The translations under genes and the position numbers were made by a program. Positions 45,591 through 55,083 of a stretch of DNA of 64,000 nt are shown here, in pieces. The notes below the pieces were generated by a model that saw nothing but the letters and a program-made list of their open reading frames with translations, had not been told where the DNA came from and made no database searches. This DNA comes from Sediminibacterium sp. (lineage in GTDB: Bacteria; Bacteroidota; Bacteroidia; Chitinophagales; Chitinophagaceae). The first letter of the stretch is position 1, and every line of letters starts with the position of its first letter. The stretch lies in contig JAEUVE010000021.1 of assembly GCA_016786865.1 (NCBI GenBank), forward strand, positions 115,993-179,992, in the 5' to 3' direction.

Positions 45591-47174
45591 ATGAAAAAAA
45601 TCCTTACTCTTTTCCTGGTGGGTATGCTGCTTCTGGGTGCGGCCCCGGCACAGCAAATTGTGTTTTCCGCTCCCGAAAGGGAGGATGCCCGGAACCTGAG
45701 CTTTGAAATTATCGGAAAAATCGGGGGTAATATCCTGGTTCACAAGGAGTCCAGGGATATTCACCATATTGCGGTATACGATATGGAAATGAACCTCCGG
45801 GATAAGGTAAAGCCCGATTACCTGCCCGAAAGGAGCCGGATACTCAGTACAGATTTTCTCAGCTATGGCGGATTTGCCTACTTTTTTTACCAGTACCAGC
45901 AAAAGACCACTGTGTATGCGATGGCGGTGAAACTGGGTCCGGATGGCAAGCGGATCGGCGATCCGGTGTTACTGGATACCACTACCAATGTGAATTACAC
46001 GGTCAATAACAAGATCTATACCATCATCAACAGCGAAGACAAACAGAAAATTGTTGCATTCAAAATCAGTACCAGGAACGAGAAGGAACACATCATCATT
46101 TCGTCTCTCTTCGATAAGGACCTGACCCCCATCGAAAAAGTTCGGGTGGCGGTGAGTATGCCGGATAAGAACGATTTCCTGGGAGAGTTTGGGGTAGGGA
46201 ACGATGGCGCCATGGTTTGTTTGCGTCAGTCCGGTACCAGCCAGAACGATAATATTAATAAGATCAGCCTGTTGGTAAAGCCGGTAGGCAGCATCAATTT
46301 TTCGGAGCGCGAGCTGAAGGTAGATAAGATTTACCTCGATGATATCCGCATCAAGATCGATAACCTCAACAAGCATTACCTGATTACCTCTTTCTTCAGC
46401 AAGGTCCGCAGGGGCAATGTAGACGGATTGTACTACGTCCTCTGGGATATGGCGGAGAACAAGGAATTGCTGAATGCCGCTACGGTATTTTCGGAAGAGT
46501 ACCGGGCAGATGTACGGGGAGATGGTCCGCTGAAAACAGCGTTCAACGACTTCTATCTGAAGAATCTGGTACTGCGTAAAGATGGTGGATTCATGGTTGT
46601 CGCCGAATCGGCCTATGTAACCAACCGGGGCAACACCCTGAACAGATGGGATTATATGAACGGCTCACCCTTCTTCAACCCCATGTATGGCGGCGGGTAT
46701 TACGGAAGTCCTTTCAACTACTATTATTACAACAATCCCATGGGACTTTATCCCTGGGGTGGCGGATTCAATAGTTTCGGACTGATGAGTGGTAGAAATA
46801 TGGGAAGCAATGTAAACCGGTATTATGCAGAGAATGTGGCCATCATATCCTTTGAGCCGGACGGTAAAATGGAATGGAGCAATGTGATCCGTAAATCGCA
46901 GTACGACGACAATACCGATAACTTCATCGGCTACGGAATGCTGAACCTCGGTGATCAGATCCGTTTTCTGTTCAATATCCAGGACAAGCGCAGCAATACC
47001 CTTACCGATCAGTCGATCTCACCCGTTGGGCAGATCGACCGTACCCCCACCATCAAAAACCTGGATCGCGGATACGATTTTATGCCCCGTCATGCCAAGC
47101 AAACGGGCGCACGTCAGGTTGTTGTACCCTGTGTGTACAGAGGATATACCTGTTTTGCTAAAATTGATTTTTAA
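45591..47174 (+). CDS. Secreted protein of unknown function
   Basis: Protein of 527 residues with a Sec signal (cleavage near APAQQ). The mature part is rich in beta-strand patterns resembling a propeller (YAMAVKLGPDGKRIGDPVLLD, ISFEPDGKMEWSNVIRK). A Gly/Tyr/Asn-rich low-complexity patch lies at about residues 360-400. It ends with VVPCVYRGYTCFAKIDF, a possible disulfide. I do not recognise a family. The DUF6427 gene follows after 9 bp. Confidence 0.8.
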   Translation: MKKILTLFLVGMLLLGAAPAQQIVFSAPEREDARNLSFEIIGKIGGNILVHKESRDIHHIAVYDMEMNLRDKVKPDYLPERSRILSTDFLSYGGFAYFFYQYQQKTTVYAMAVKLGPDGKRIGDPVLLDTTTNVNYTVNNKIYTIINSEDKQKIVAFKISTRNEKEHIIISSLFDKDLTPIEKVRVAVSMPDKNDFLGEFGVGNDGAMVCLRQSGTSQNDNINKISLLVKPVGSINFSERELKVDKIYLDDIRIKIDNLNKHYLITSFFSKVRRGNVDGLYYVLWDMAENKELLNAATVFSEEYRADVRGDGPLKTAFNDFYLKNLVLRKDGGFMVVAESAYVTNRGNTLNRWDYMNGSPFFNPMYGGGYYGSPFNYYYYNNPMGLYPWGGGFNSFGLMSGRNMGSNVNRYYAENVAIISFEPDGKMEWSNVIRKSQYDDNTDNFIGYGMLNLGDQIRFLFNIQDKRSNTLTDQSISPVGQIDRTPTIKNLDRGYDFMPRHAKQTGARQVVVPCVYRGYTCFAKIDF

Positions 47175-47183
47175 AATACAGCC

Positions 47184-48188
47184 GTGGTTTTTTTATTCAG
47201 AGATAAATCGGTCATCAATATTCTGTTCCTTGCGCTGCTGAGTCTGTTGGTGCATTTTCACCTGTTTTTTCAGGCGCCCCTGGTACTGGCATCGGCCAGC
47301 GACGGGTTCTTTGCCATTTTTCTGCGCAGGTGGTTCGCAGGGCTGGATGCCAGTTTATTGTTCCTGGTATATCTCCTGACGATCCTGATACAGGCCATTC
47401 GCCTGAATATGTTGTTGCTGGAGCTGAAAATGTTCCAGCGTTCCGGGTATACGGTGGCCATGTCTTATATATTGTTGTCTGGCCTGATCACCCAGTGGTG
47501 TGCCATCACCCCCGCCCTGTTTGCCAATTTTCTGCTGATCTGGCTCTTCATCAAGTTCACCCGTTTGTTTAACCAGGCCAATCCCAAGAACCTCCTGTTC
47601 AATATCGGGATGATTGTTGGATCAACGATCCTCTGTTATCATCCAACGGCCATTATGATTGTTGTGGTGTTGTTCAGCCTGGCCATAATCCGCCCGTTCA
47701 AACTGCAGGAATGGTTCATACTGCTGATTGGTATCCTCCTGCCTTATTATTTTCTGGGAGCCGGTCTGTTTTTAACCGATCAGCCGGAAGCCATTATGCG
47801 GTTTTTACCTAATCCCGGACTGGTATTGCCGGTAAGCAAGGCCGGTGCTCCATTGCTGGTGAGCGGGTCTTTACTGCTGATATCCCTTTTTTCCGGAATC
47901 ATTTGCTGGCAGCAATTCAACAGCAGGATGGTGATCCAGATCCGGAAAAACTGGAGCGTGATGTTGCTGATGGGACTGATTCTGCTGGCTGTACCTTTTA
48001 TATTTGAAGATGCCGGTATACAATCGGCTTTTCTCTGCCTGGTTCCTTTATCTGCCTTCGTATCCAATTCATTTTCCTATCCCAAACGCCTGATATTCCC
48101 CAATCTGTTGTTTTTTTTGTTACTGGCAGGTATTTTCTACACAAACTGGCAGGTACTGAACAATAATTGGCTAAGCCTTAAATTTTAG
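47184..48188 (+). CDS. DUF6427 family inner-membrane protein
   Basis: Protein of 334 residues from a GTG start with about ten hydrophobic segments and almost no loops. Strings such as LVYLLTILIQAIRLN, FQRSGYTVAMSYILLSGLI, ANFLLIWLFIKFTRLFNQANPKNLLFNIGMIVGS and IRPFKLQEWFILLIGILLPYYFL match the Bacteroidota-specific DUF6427 family. Function unknown. It lies in a run with purQ 53 bp downstream. Confidence 0.82.
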   Translation: MVFLFRDKSVINILFLALLSLLVHFHLFFQAPLVLASASDGFFAIFLRRWFAGLDASLLFLVYLLTILIQAIRLNMLLLELKMFQRSGYTVAMSYILLSGLITQWCAITPALFANFLLIWLFIKFTRLFNQANPKNLLFNIGMIVGSTILCYHPTAIMIVVVLFSLAIIRPFKLQEWFILLIGILLPYYFLGAGLFLTDQPEAIMRFLPNPGLVLPVSKAGAPLLVSGSLLLISLFSGIICWQQFNSRMVIQIRKNWSVMLLMGLILLAVPFIFEDAGIQSAFLCLVPLSAFVSNSFSYPKRLIFPNLLFFLLLAGIFYTNWQVLNNNWLSLKF

Positions 48189-48241
48189 CGATTCATTCTG
48201 TTTCTGCTTAGTACCTTTACGCCTCAAAATGTAAGAAGCCC

Positions 48242-48901
48242 ATGAAATTTGGTGTGGTTGTTTTCCCCGGTTCCAACTGTGACAGAGATATGCAGGATTC
48301 TCTGCAAAATGATCTCAATAAAGAAGTGGTGATGCTATGGCACAAAGACAAGGATTTGTCTGCCTTCAGCACCAACGACTGTATTGTATTGCCGGGCGGG
48401 TTTTCTTATGGCGATTACCTGCGTTGCGGAGCCATTGCCCGCTTCAGTCCCATGATGCAGTCTGTGGTGGATTTTGCCAACAGGGGCGGAAAAGTGCTGG
48501 GCGTTTGTAACGGGTTCCAGATATTATGCGAAAGTGGTCTTTTGCCGGGCGTTTTGCTGCAGAATGCCAATCAGCAGTTTATCTGTAAGAATGTATACAT
48601 CAAGGGAAGCGATGGCCAGGCCCTGAAAGTACCGATTGCACACGGAGAAGGTCGTTTTCATGCAGATGAGGCCACACTGGACCGGCTGGAGCAAAACAAC
48701 CAGGTTATTTTCCGGTATTGTTCCGAAACCGGAGAGATCGGCGATGCCTATAATCCCAATGGAGCCATTCGCCATATTGCAGGTATCCGTAATGTAAATA
48801 ACAATGTGTTTGGCATGATGCCGCATCCGGAAAGGGCTACTTCAGCTGCGCTGAACAACCTGGATGGAAAAAAAGTATTTGAATTGTTACAAATTAATTA
48901 A
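48242..48901 (+). CDS. purQ: Phosphoribosylformylglycinamidine synthase, glutaminase subunit
   Basis: Class I glutamine amidotransferase of 219 residues. Nucleophile Cys in VLGVCNGFQIL, catalytic His in MMPHPER, plus the N-terminal VVFPGSNCDRDM and LPGGFSYGDYLRCGAIA strings specific to PurQ. It supplies ammonia for FGAM synthesis in purine biosynthesis together with PurL and PurS, which are not in this window. Confidence 0.95.
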   Translation: MKFGVVVFPGSNCDRDMQDSLQNDLNKEVVMLWHKDKDLSAFSTNDCIVLPGGFSYGDYLRCGAIARFSPMMQSVVDFANRGGKVLGVCNGFQILCESGLLPGVLLQNANQQFICKNVYIKGSDGQALKVPIAHGEGRFHADEATLDRLEQNNQVIFRYCSETGEIGDAYNPNGAIRHIAGIRNVNNNVFGMMPHPERATSAALNNLDGKKVFELLQIN

Positions 48902-48926
48902 TCACCTGATTCATTGTAGAACCACT

Positions 48927-49379
48927 ATGAAAAGAATTTTGATTGTATTGTTGGGTCTTTTCCTTGTATTTCAGGCAAGCAGCCAGGTAAAGGACCCTGT
49001 TAGCTGGGATTACAAAGCCATTAAAAGAGGCCCCGGTGTTTTTGAAATTGTGATCACGGCCAATGTACCCCAGCCCTGGCATATGTATTCGCAGAGTACA
49101 CCCAAGGGAGGTCCGATTCCTACCAAAGTGAGCTTCAATAAAAATCCGCTGGTTGTACCGCAGGGTACCATGAAGGAAAGTGGTAATATGGAAAAGATCA
49201 ACGACAAGGTATTTGGTATAAAAGTGTTTTACTACAGCGGCAAAGTGGTGTATTCGCAGGTAGTAAGGGTAAAAGCCAGCGTGCCTACCAACCTTACCGG
49301 AACAGTGAGCTATATGGTATGCGACGAAGCGCAGTGTTTACCACCTACCAAAAAAAACTTCGATCTTAAGTTGCAATAA
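48927..49379 (+). CDS. Stand-alone DsbD N-terminal-like periplasmic protein with CxxxxC
   Basis: Protein of 150 residues from the ATG at 48927 (an ORF opening at 48864 overlaps purQ and is rejected). Signal peptide with cleavage near QASSQ, then an immunoglobulin-like domain as in nDsbD (AVPQPWHMYSQSTPKGGPIPT-like region), ending in VSYMVCDEAQCLPPTKKNF. Cys132 and Cys137 occupy the position of the redox pair of nDsbD. Directly upstream of dsbD (20 bp), whose own N-domain has no cysteine, so this protein may supply the missing function. Confidence 0.82.
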   Translation: MKRILIVLLGLFLVFQASSQVKDPVSWDYKAIKRGPGVFEIVITANVPQPWHMYSQSTPKGGPIPTKVSFNKNPLVVPQGTMKESGNMEKINDKVFGIKVFYYSGKVVYSQVVRVKASVPTNLTGTVSYMVCDEAQCLPPTKKNFDLKLQ

Positions 49380-49399
49380 TGTTGAAATCAAAATAAAGC

Positions 49400-51379
49400 A
49401 TGAAAAAATTCACAACGACGATACTGTCGTTACTCATTCTTGCTACGGGTATTATTGCACAGGAAAAGCAACCTGTGCAATTTGCTTTTAATGCGGTACG
49501 GGTAAACGATTCGATTGTTCACATTTCGGTGAAAGCAACCATGGAAAAAGGTATGCAGCTTTTTTCCGTAAAGCCACGCAATGCAGAAGATCCGTTTGTT
49601 TCATCGCTTGCGTTCGACAGCACGGTACAGCCATTGCTGCGAGCTGCTGATACCGCCATTGAAAAAGGAAGCCTGTTGCAGGTGCCCGATCCGGCAAGTC
49701 CCGGAACCAGTTACAGCCTCTATGCCGACAGTGTAGAGATCCAATTTCCCCTGCACCTGGCTGCAACAGACAGCGCCGTTGTGAAAGGAAAATTCACCTG
49801 GCTGGGTAAACAGAATGATGCCTATCCGAGCGGAGAAGCAGCTTTCAGTATTCAGGTAAAAGCAGCAGAACAGGTGGTAGCAGCAGATGGGGGAGATGTG
49901 GCCGATAAAACGATCTGGCAGATTTTTCTGCTTTGTTTCATTGCAGGACTGCTGGCGGTGATAACCCCCTGTGTGTTTCCGCTGATCCCGGTCACCGTTA
50001 GTTTCTTTTTAAAGAAGAGCAAGACGAGGGTAGAAGGTATCCGGAATGCGGTTTGGTATTCTCTATCAATAATACTGATCTATACCGTACCTACGTTTGT
50101 ACTGGTATTGCTTTTCGGAGATGATGTGCTCTACCAGATTTCGACCAGTGCGGTAGCCAATATTCTCTTCTTTGTTATTTTTCTATTGTTCGCCATTTCG
50201 TTCTTTGGTGCATTCGAACTGCAGTTGCCCAGCAGCTGGGCCAATAAGGCAGATCAGCGTGCCGGCAAGGGAGGCCTCATGGGCATCTTCTTTATGGCAC
50301 TCACGCTCGTGATTGTTTCTTTCTCTTGCACAGGACCCATTGTGGGAACCCTGCTGGGCCAGGCTAGTACCGGAGGCGTTTCCCTGGCGCCGGTGATGGG
50401 TATGCTCGGATTTGGAGCAGGGCTGGCATTGCCTTTTTCCTTGTTTGCCTTCTTTCCTTCCATGCTGCAGTCGCTTCCCAAAAGTGGTGGCTGGCTGAAT
50501 TCGGTGAAAGTAAGTTTCGGATTCATTGAGCTGGCGCTGGCATTGAAGTTCTTATCGAATGTAGACCTGATTTACCACTGGCGTTTACTGGATCGCGATG
50601 TATTTCTGGTACTCTGGGTGGTGATTTTCTTCCTGCTGGGACTGTACCTGTTGGGTAAGCTGAAGTTTTCTCACGACAGCGACCTGGCCTATGTAAGTGT
50701 TCCAAGATTGTTCTTCGCTATTTTATCTTTCTCCTTTGCGGTATATATATTCCCCGGTTTATGGGGAGCTCCTCTAAGACACCTCAGTGGATTTATTCCG
50801 CCCGATGGCACGCAGGATTTTAACCTGGATGAACTGAAGTATCAGGGGGTGGGCAATGAACATGCAGCCGGAAGCGGAACCACGGTTTCCCTTGCGCAGC
50901 CACCTAAAAGACTGGCAGAGAAACTGCATGTGCCTTACGGACTGGTGGCCTATTTTACGCTGGAAGAGGGGATGGCAGCTGCCCGTGCGCTGAACAAGCC
51001 CATCATGCTCGACTTTACCGGACACAGCTGTGCCAATTGCCGTAAGATGGAAAAGGAAGTATGGAAGGATCCGGAAGTGCTGAAAAGAATGCGCAACAAT
51101 TTTGTGCTGGTGAGTCTCTATGTAGATGAGTCTACCGAATTGCCGCTGTCGGAGCAATATAAAAACAAAGACGGAGACCTGATGGTAACAGAGGGCGACC
51201 GGAACCTGGATTACGAAATTACCCAGTTTGGTTTTAATGCACAACCGCTGTACATGTTCCTGGATCTGAATGGCAAACCGCTGAGCTCCATCAAATACGG
51301 ATACGATCCGGATATTGCCAGGTTTATTGCACATCTGGATGCTGCCAAAGCAGCATTTGATCAGCAGAATAAGCAATAA
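49400..51379 (+). CDS. dsbD: Thiol:disulfide interchange protein DsbD (cysteine-free N-domain)
   Basis: Protein of 659 residues. After a signal peptide, residues 20-165 form an nDsbD-like domain with no cysteine. Eight membrane helices (about 170-470) contain the paired cysteines in VITPCVFPLIP and SFSCTGPIVG. The C-terminal thioredoxin domain (about 505-650) has Cys544 and Cys547 in HSCANCRKME. It carries electrons from cytoplasmic thioredoxin to the periplasm. The loss of the N-domain redox pair is compensated by the small gene just upstream, as inferred from gene order. Confidence 0.93.
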   Translation: MKKFTTTILSLLILATGIIAQEKQPVQFAFNAVRVNDSIVHISVKATMEKGMQLFSVKPRNAEDPFVSSLAFDSTVQPLLRAADTAIEKGSLLQVPDPASPGTSYSLYADSVEIQFPLHLAATDSAVVKGKFTWLGKQNDAYPSGEAAFSIQVKAAEQVVAADGGDVADKTIWQIFLLCFIAGLLAVITPCVFPLIPVTVSFFLKKSKTRVEGIRNAVWYSLSIILIYTVPTFVLVLLFGDDVLYQISTSAVANILFFVIFLLFAISFFGAFELQLPSSWANKADQRAGKGGLMGIFFMALTLVIVSFSCTGPIVGTLLGQASTGGVSLAPVMGMLGFGAGLALPFSLFAFFPSMLQSLPKSGGWLNSVKVSFGFIELALALKFLSNVDLIYHWRLLDRDVFLVLWVVIFFLLGLYLLGKLKFSHDSDLAYVSVPRLFFAILSFSFAVYIFPGLWGAPLRHLSGFIPPDGTQDFNLDELKYQGVGNEHAAGSGTTVSLAQPPKRLAEKLHVPYGLVAYFTLEEGMAAARALNKPIMLDFTGHSCANCRKMEKEVWKDPEVLKRMRNNFVLVSLYVDESTELPLSEQYKNKDGDLMVTEGDRNLDYEITQFGFNAQPLYMFLDLNGKPLSSIKYGYDPDIARFIAHLDAAKAAFDQQNKQ

Positions 51380-51421
51380 GAAGCCAACAGTTAATAAAGA
51401 TATCGATTGCGAGAGCGCACT

Positions 51422-51452
51422 AAAAAACCCCTGTTACTCACAGGGGTTTTTT
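51422..51452. terminator. Bidirectional intrinsic terminator between dsbD and the sigma-factor gene
   Basis: AAAAAACCCCTG (51422-51433), loop TTACTCA, CAGGGGTTTTTT (51441-51452): perfect 12-bp stem with A/T tracts on both strands, between two convergent genes. Confidence 0.93.
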
Positions 51453-51453
51453 G

Positions 51454-52035
51454 TTAAAGTGCAATTTGTTTTTCGGTCATCATTTTCCGGAGATTGATGA
51501 GCCCGTACCGCATTCGGCCCAGAGCAGTGTTGATGCTGCAGTTGGTTACTTCGGCAATTTCTTTGAAGCTCATATTGGCATAATGGCGCAGTACAATGAT
51601 TTCGCGCTGCTCTTCGGGCAGCAGGTCGAGCATTTTCCTTACCCGGTCGTGGCTCTGCCCCTGCATGATTTTTCCGTCGGGACCTTCTTCTGAAATCAGC
51701 AGTACATCAAAAATATCTTTGTTGTCGCTGGTACGGATGGCCGGCGTACGTTTTACTTTGCGGAAATAGTCTACACAGAGGTTGTGGGCAATGCGCAGTG
51801 CCCAGGGCAAAAACTTACCTTCCTCGGTGTATCGCTTATTCTTGAGCGTATCGATGATTTTGATGAATACATCCTGGAACAGGTCTTCTGCCAGGTATGT
51901 GTCTTTTACAAAAAACAGGATGGAAGAAAAGATCTTGTCTTTGTATCTGTAAATTAAGGTTTCAAAGGCATCGGTATCGCCATCTTGAAAAGCCCTTATC
52001 AACTCGGTATCAGACGCATGGTCTAATGTTCTCAT
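51454..52035 (-). CDS. ECF-type RNA polymerase sigma factor
   Basis: Protein of 193 residues with region 2 (DAFETLIYRYKDKIFSSILFFVKDTYLAEDLFQDVFIKII, then the -10 recognition helix FLPWALRIAHNLCVDYFRK) and region 4 (LLPEEQREIIVLRHYANMSFKEIAEVTNCSINTALGRMRYGL). No anti-sigma gene is adjacent, so the signal is unknown. It resembles the large stand-alone sigma-70-family group common in Bacteroidota, which often acts in stress or growth control. Confidence 0.93.
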   Translation of the reverse strand: MRTLDHASDTELIRAFQDGDTDAFETLIYRYKDKIFSSILFFVKDTYLAEDLFQDVFIKIIDTLKNKRYTEEGKFLPWALRIAHNLCVDYFRKVKRTPAIRTSDNKDIFDVLLISEEGPDGKIMQGQSHDRVRKMLDLLPEEQREIIVLRHYANMSFKEIAEVTNCSINTALGRMRYGLINLRKMMTEKQIAL

Positions 52036-52236
52036 AGTGTAGGTTTTTGAGTCAGGATTGTTGAAAAATCAGGATATTGGATAGCGATTCGTAAATCAGG
52101 AACAAATTAGAATTCTTTTACGCTCACAACGCTGTTGTGGAAATTCTCTAAAACAGGAATGAGGTTATACACATTTTAATCGGTGGATATGAGGCAGTTA
52201 TGGATGGTTTCTCAACCAAAGCTGTAATAATCTGTT

Positions 52237-52244
52237 TAATTTTG
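52237..52244 (+). promoter_or_regulatory. Perfect -7 element seven bases before the uvrA start
   Basis: TAATTTTG matches TAnnTTTG exactly and ends 7 bp before ATG. If it is used, the mRNA would be leaderless or have only a few leader bases. No good -33 match was seen. The rest of the 216-bp gap shows nothing else recognisable. Confidence 0.4.
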
Positions 52245-52251
52245 ACAAGCT

Positions 52252-55074
52252 ATGGCAACTAAATTGGCAACTCCGGCAAAACAGGAAAACAAGGTTACTG
52301 AAACCGATATCATCGTAACAGGCGCCAGAACTCATAATCTTAAAAATGTATCGGTCCGGTTTCCCCGGAACAAACTGATTGTGGTGACCGGTGTTTCCGG
52401 AAGCGGAAAGTCTTCACTAACCATTGACACCCTTTTTGCAGAGGGGCAGCGCAGGTATGCAGAGAGTCTGAGCGCCTACGCCCGCCAGTTCATGGCCCGG
52501 ATGAATAAGCCCGATGTGGACTATATTAAAGGGCTCTGCCCCGCTATAGCCATAGAACAAAAAGTGATTACCCGTACGCCAAGAAGTACCGTGGGCAGTA
52601 TGACCGAGATCTACGATTACCTGCGCCTGCTCTATGCGCGGATAGGAAAAACCATTTCTCCGGTAAGCGGAACCCAGGTAAGAAAGGATGAAGTAGCCGA
52701 TGTGCTGCAGGCCATGAGTGCATTCAAGGAGGGTGCAAAACTGGTATTGCTGGTAGCATTCAGGCAACATGCCAACAGGGCCATCCGTGAGGAGCTGCAT
52801 ATCCTGATGCAGAAAGGATTTTCGCGGATGTACCTGAAAGAAGCAGGCCAGCAGGGTAAAATAGAACGAATTGAGGATCTGCTGGAATTGGGGGACCGTG
52901 AATTAAAAGCAGCGATTGACGCCCATACCTATGTACTGATCGATCGGGTGGTAGTGAAAGCATTTGAGGAAGAAGACCTGCACCGGATATCGGATTCAAT
53001 CGGTACCGCCTTTTACGAAGGGGATGGTGAACTGTTCCTGGAACCGGATGGCGGAACCCTCCGGCATTTCAGCAATAAATTTGAGGCAGATGGAATGGTG
53101 TTCGAAGAACCTTCTCCCAACTTGTTTTCTTTCAATAATCCGTATGGAGCCTGCCCGGTTTGTGAAGGATTTGGACAGGTGCTGGGTATTGATGCCGACC
53201 TGGTGATACCCGACAAGCGCCTCTCGGTATATGATGGCGCGGTAGCCTGCTGGAAGGGGGAGAAGCTGGGCTGGTGGAAAGAACAGTTCATTAAAGGTGC
53301 AGGAAAAAAGGGCTTCCCCATTCACAAACCCATTTTTGATCTGAGCAAAGAGCAGTACCAGCTGCTGTGGGAAGGTGGACACGGATCATTGGGCATCAAT
53401 GATTTCTTTAAGGAAGTAGAACAGAATTTATACAAAGTGCAGTACAGGGTATTGCTGAGCAGGTACCGGGGAAGAACCACCTGTACCTCCTGCGAAGGAT
53501 ACCGGCTGCGCAAGGAAGCGCTCTATGTAAAAATAGAAGCAAGGCATATTGCCGAACTCTGCGAAATGCAGGTGCGCGATCTGAAAGCCTGGCTGGACCA
53601 GCTGGAACTCTCCGAGCATGACCGGCAGGTGGCCAAGCGTATTTTGCTGGAAGTGAACCAACGTGTGAAAACACTGCTGGATGTGGGTTTGGGCTATCTT
53701 ACACTGAACAGGCTGGCCAATACACTCAGTGGAGGAGAAAGCCAGCGCATACAGTTAACCAGAAGCCTCGGAAGCAACCTTACCAATTCCTTGTATATAT
53801 TGGATGAACCCTCCATTGGGCTGCATTCCAGAGATACCGAACGCCTGATCGGGGTACTGAAGTCGCTGCGCGATCTGGGCAATACAGTGGTAGTGGTGGA
53901 GCACGACGAAATGATGATGCGCGAGGCAGATCATATTATTGATATGGGCCCGCTGGCATCACATCTGGGAGGGGAAGTAGTGGCCGAAGGCAATTACGAT
54001 CAAATTATACAACACCCCCAAAGCCTTACCGGCAAATACCTCACAGGCGCCTTGCGGATAGAGCCGCCAAAACAGGTACGTAAATGGAACAGCAGCATTC
54101 TGGTAGAGGGAGCCCGCCAGAACAATCTGAAAGATATTACCGTGGAGTTTCCGCTGCACACGCTTTGTGTGGTAAGCGGGGTCAGCGGCAGTGGTAAAAC
54201 CACACTGGTAAAACAGATCCTCTATCCGGCATTGCAGAAAATGAAAGCAGGTACAACAGACAAAGTTGGGCTGCACAAAGCCATCACCGGTGATATAGAC
54301 AGCATTAGTTCGGTGGAAATGATCGATCAGAACCCGATCGGAAAATCCTCGCGCAGCAATCCGATTACCTATATTAAAGCCTACGATGCCATCCGCGATT
54401 TGTATTCCCGTCAGGGACTGGCAAAGATGCGCGGGTTTCAACCCAAACATTTTTCTTTTAACGTAGACGGAGGCCGTTGCGATACCTGCAAGGGAGAAGG
54501 AGAAACCATTGTGGAAATGCAGTTCCTGGCCGATGTGCACCTTACCTGTGAGTCTTGTGGCGGAAAGCGGTTCAAGGAAGAAGTATTGGAGATCAGGTAC
54601 AATGGTAAATCGATCTATGATGTATTGGAACTGAGCGTAGACGAAGCAGTTGAATTTTTTGCAGAAGAGAAAGCCATTCAAAAAGCCATACAACCCTTGC
54701 AGGATGTGGGTTTGGGATACATCAAACTGGGGCAGAGCAGCGACACCATCAGCGGTGGCGAAGCACAACGGGTAAAACTGGCCAGTTTTCTGGGCAAGGG
54801 AAAAGGCAACGGGCAGATCCTCTTCATTTTTGATGAGCCAACCACCGGATTGCATTTCCACGATATTAAAAAATTACTAAACTCATTCAATGCGTTGATC
54901 GAGCAGGGACATTCCCTGATTGTGATTGAACACAATACCGATGTGCTGAAGTCGGCCGACTGGATCATTGACCTGGGGCCGGATGCAGGAGATGCCGGTG
55001 GAGAGCTGGTATATGCAGGTGTGCCATCGGGCATTCAGAAAAACAAGAAGAGTATAACAGGACGGTTTCTGTAA
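52252..55074 (+). CDS. uvrA: Excinuclease ABC subunit A
   Basis: Protein of 940 residues with two ABC ATPase halves. First Walker [17 protein letters not shown], signature [11 protein letters not shown], Walker [12 protein letters not shown]; second [37 protein letters not shown]. Zinc modules: CPVCEGFG with CTSCEGYR, and CDTCKGEG with CESCGGKR. It detects bulky DNA lesions for nucleotide excision repair with UvrB. The histidine-kinase gene follows 9 bp after the stop. Confidence 0.97.
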   Translation: MATKLATPAKQENKVTETDIIVTGARTHNLKNVSVRFPRNKLIVVTGVSGSGKSSLTIDTLFAEGQRRYAESLSAYARQFMARMNKPDVDYIKGLCPAIAIEQKVITRTPRSTVGSMTEIYDYLRLLYARIGKTISPVSGTQVRKDEVADVLQAMSAFKEGAKLVLLVAFRQHANRAIREELHILMQKGFSRMYLKEAGQQGKIERIEDLLELGDRELKAAIDAHTYVLIDRVVVKAFEEEDLHRISDSIGTAFYEGDGELFLEPDGGTLRHFSNKFEADGMVFEEPSPNLFSFNNPYGACPVCEGFGQVLGIDADLVIPDKRLSVYDGAVACWKGEKLGWWKEQFIKGAGKKGFPIHKPIFDLSKEQYQLLWEGGHGSLGINDFFKEVEQNLYKVQYRVLLSRYRGRTTCTSCEGYRLRKEALYVKIEARHIAELCEMQVRDLKAWLDQLELSEHDRQVAKRILLEVNQRVKTLLDVGLGYLTLNRLANTLSGGESQRIQLTRSLGSNLTNSLYILDEPSIGLHSRDTERLIGVLKSLRDLGNTVVVVEHDEMMMREADHIIDMGPLASHLGGEVVAEGNYDQIIQHPQSLTGKYLTGALRIEPPKQVRKWNSSILVEGARQNNLKDITVEFPLHTLCVVSGVSGSGKTTLVKQILYPALQKMKAGTTDKVGLHKAITGDIDSISSVEMIDQNPIGKSSRSNPITYIKAYDAIRDLYSRQGLAKMRGFQPKHFSFNVDGGRCDTCKGEGETIVEMQFLADVHLTCESCGGKRFKEEVLEIRYNGKSIYDVLELSVDEAVEFFAEEKAIQKAIQPLQDVGLGYIKLGQSSDTISGGEAQRVKLASFLGKGKGNGQILFIFDEPTTGLHFHDIKKLLNSFNALIEQGHSLIVIEHNTDVLKSADWIIDLGPDAGDAGGELVYAGVPSGIQKNKKSITGRFL

Positions 55075-55083
55075 CTGGCTCGG

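Noticed and set aside
53959..54861. 300-codon minus-strand ORF inside uvrA
   Set aside because: Antisense to the second ATPase half of uvrA; no motif or start signal.
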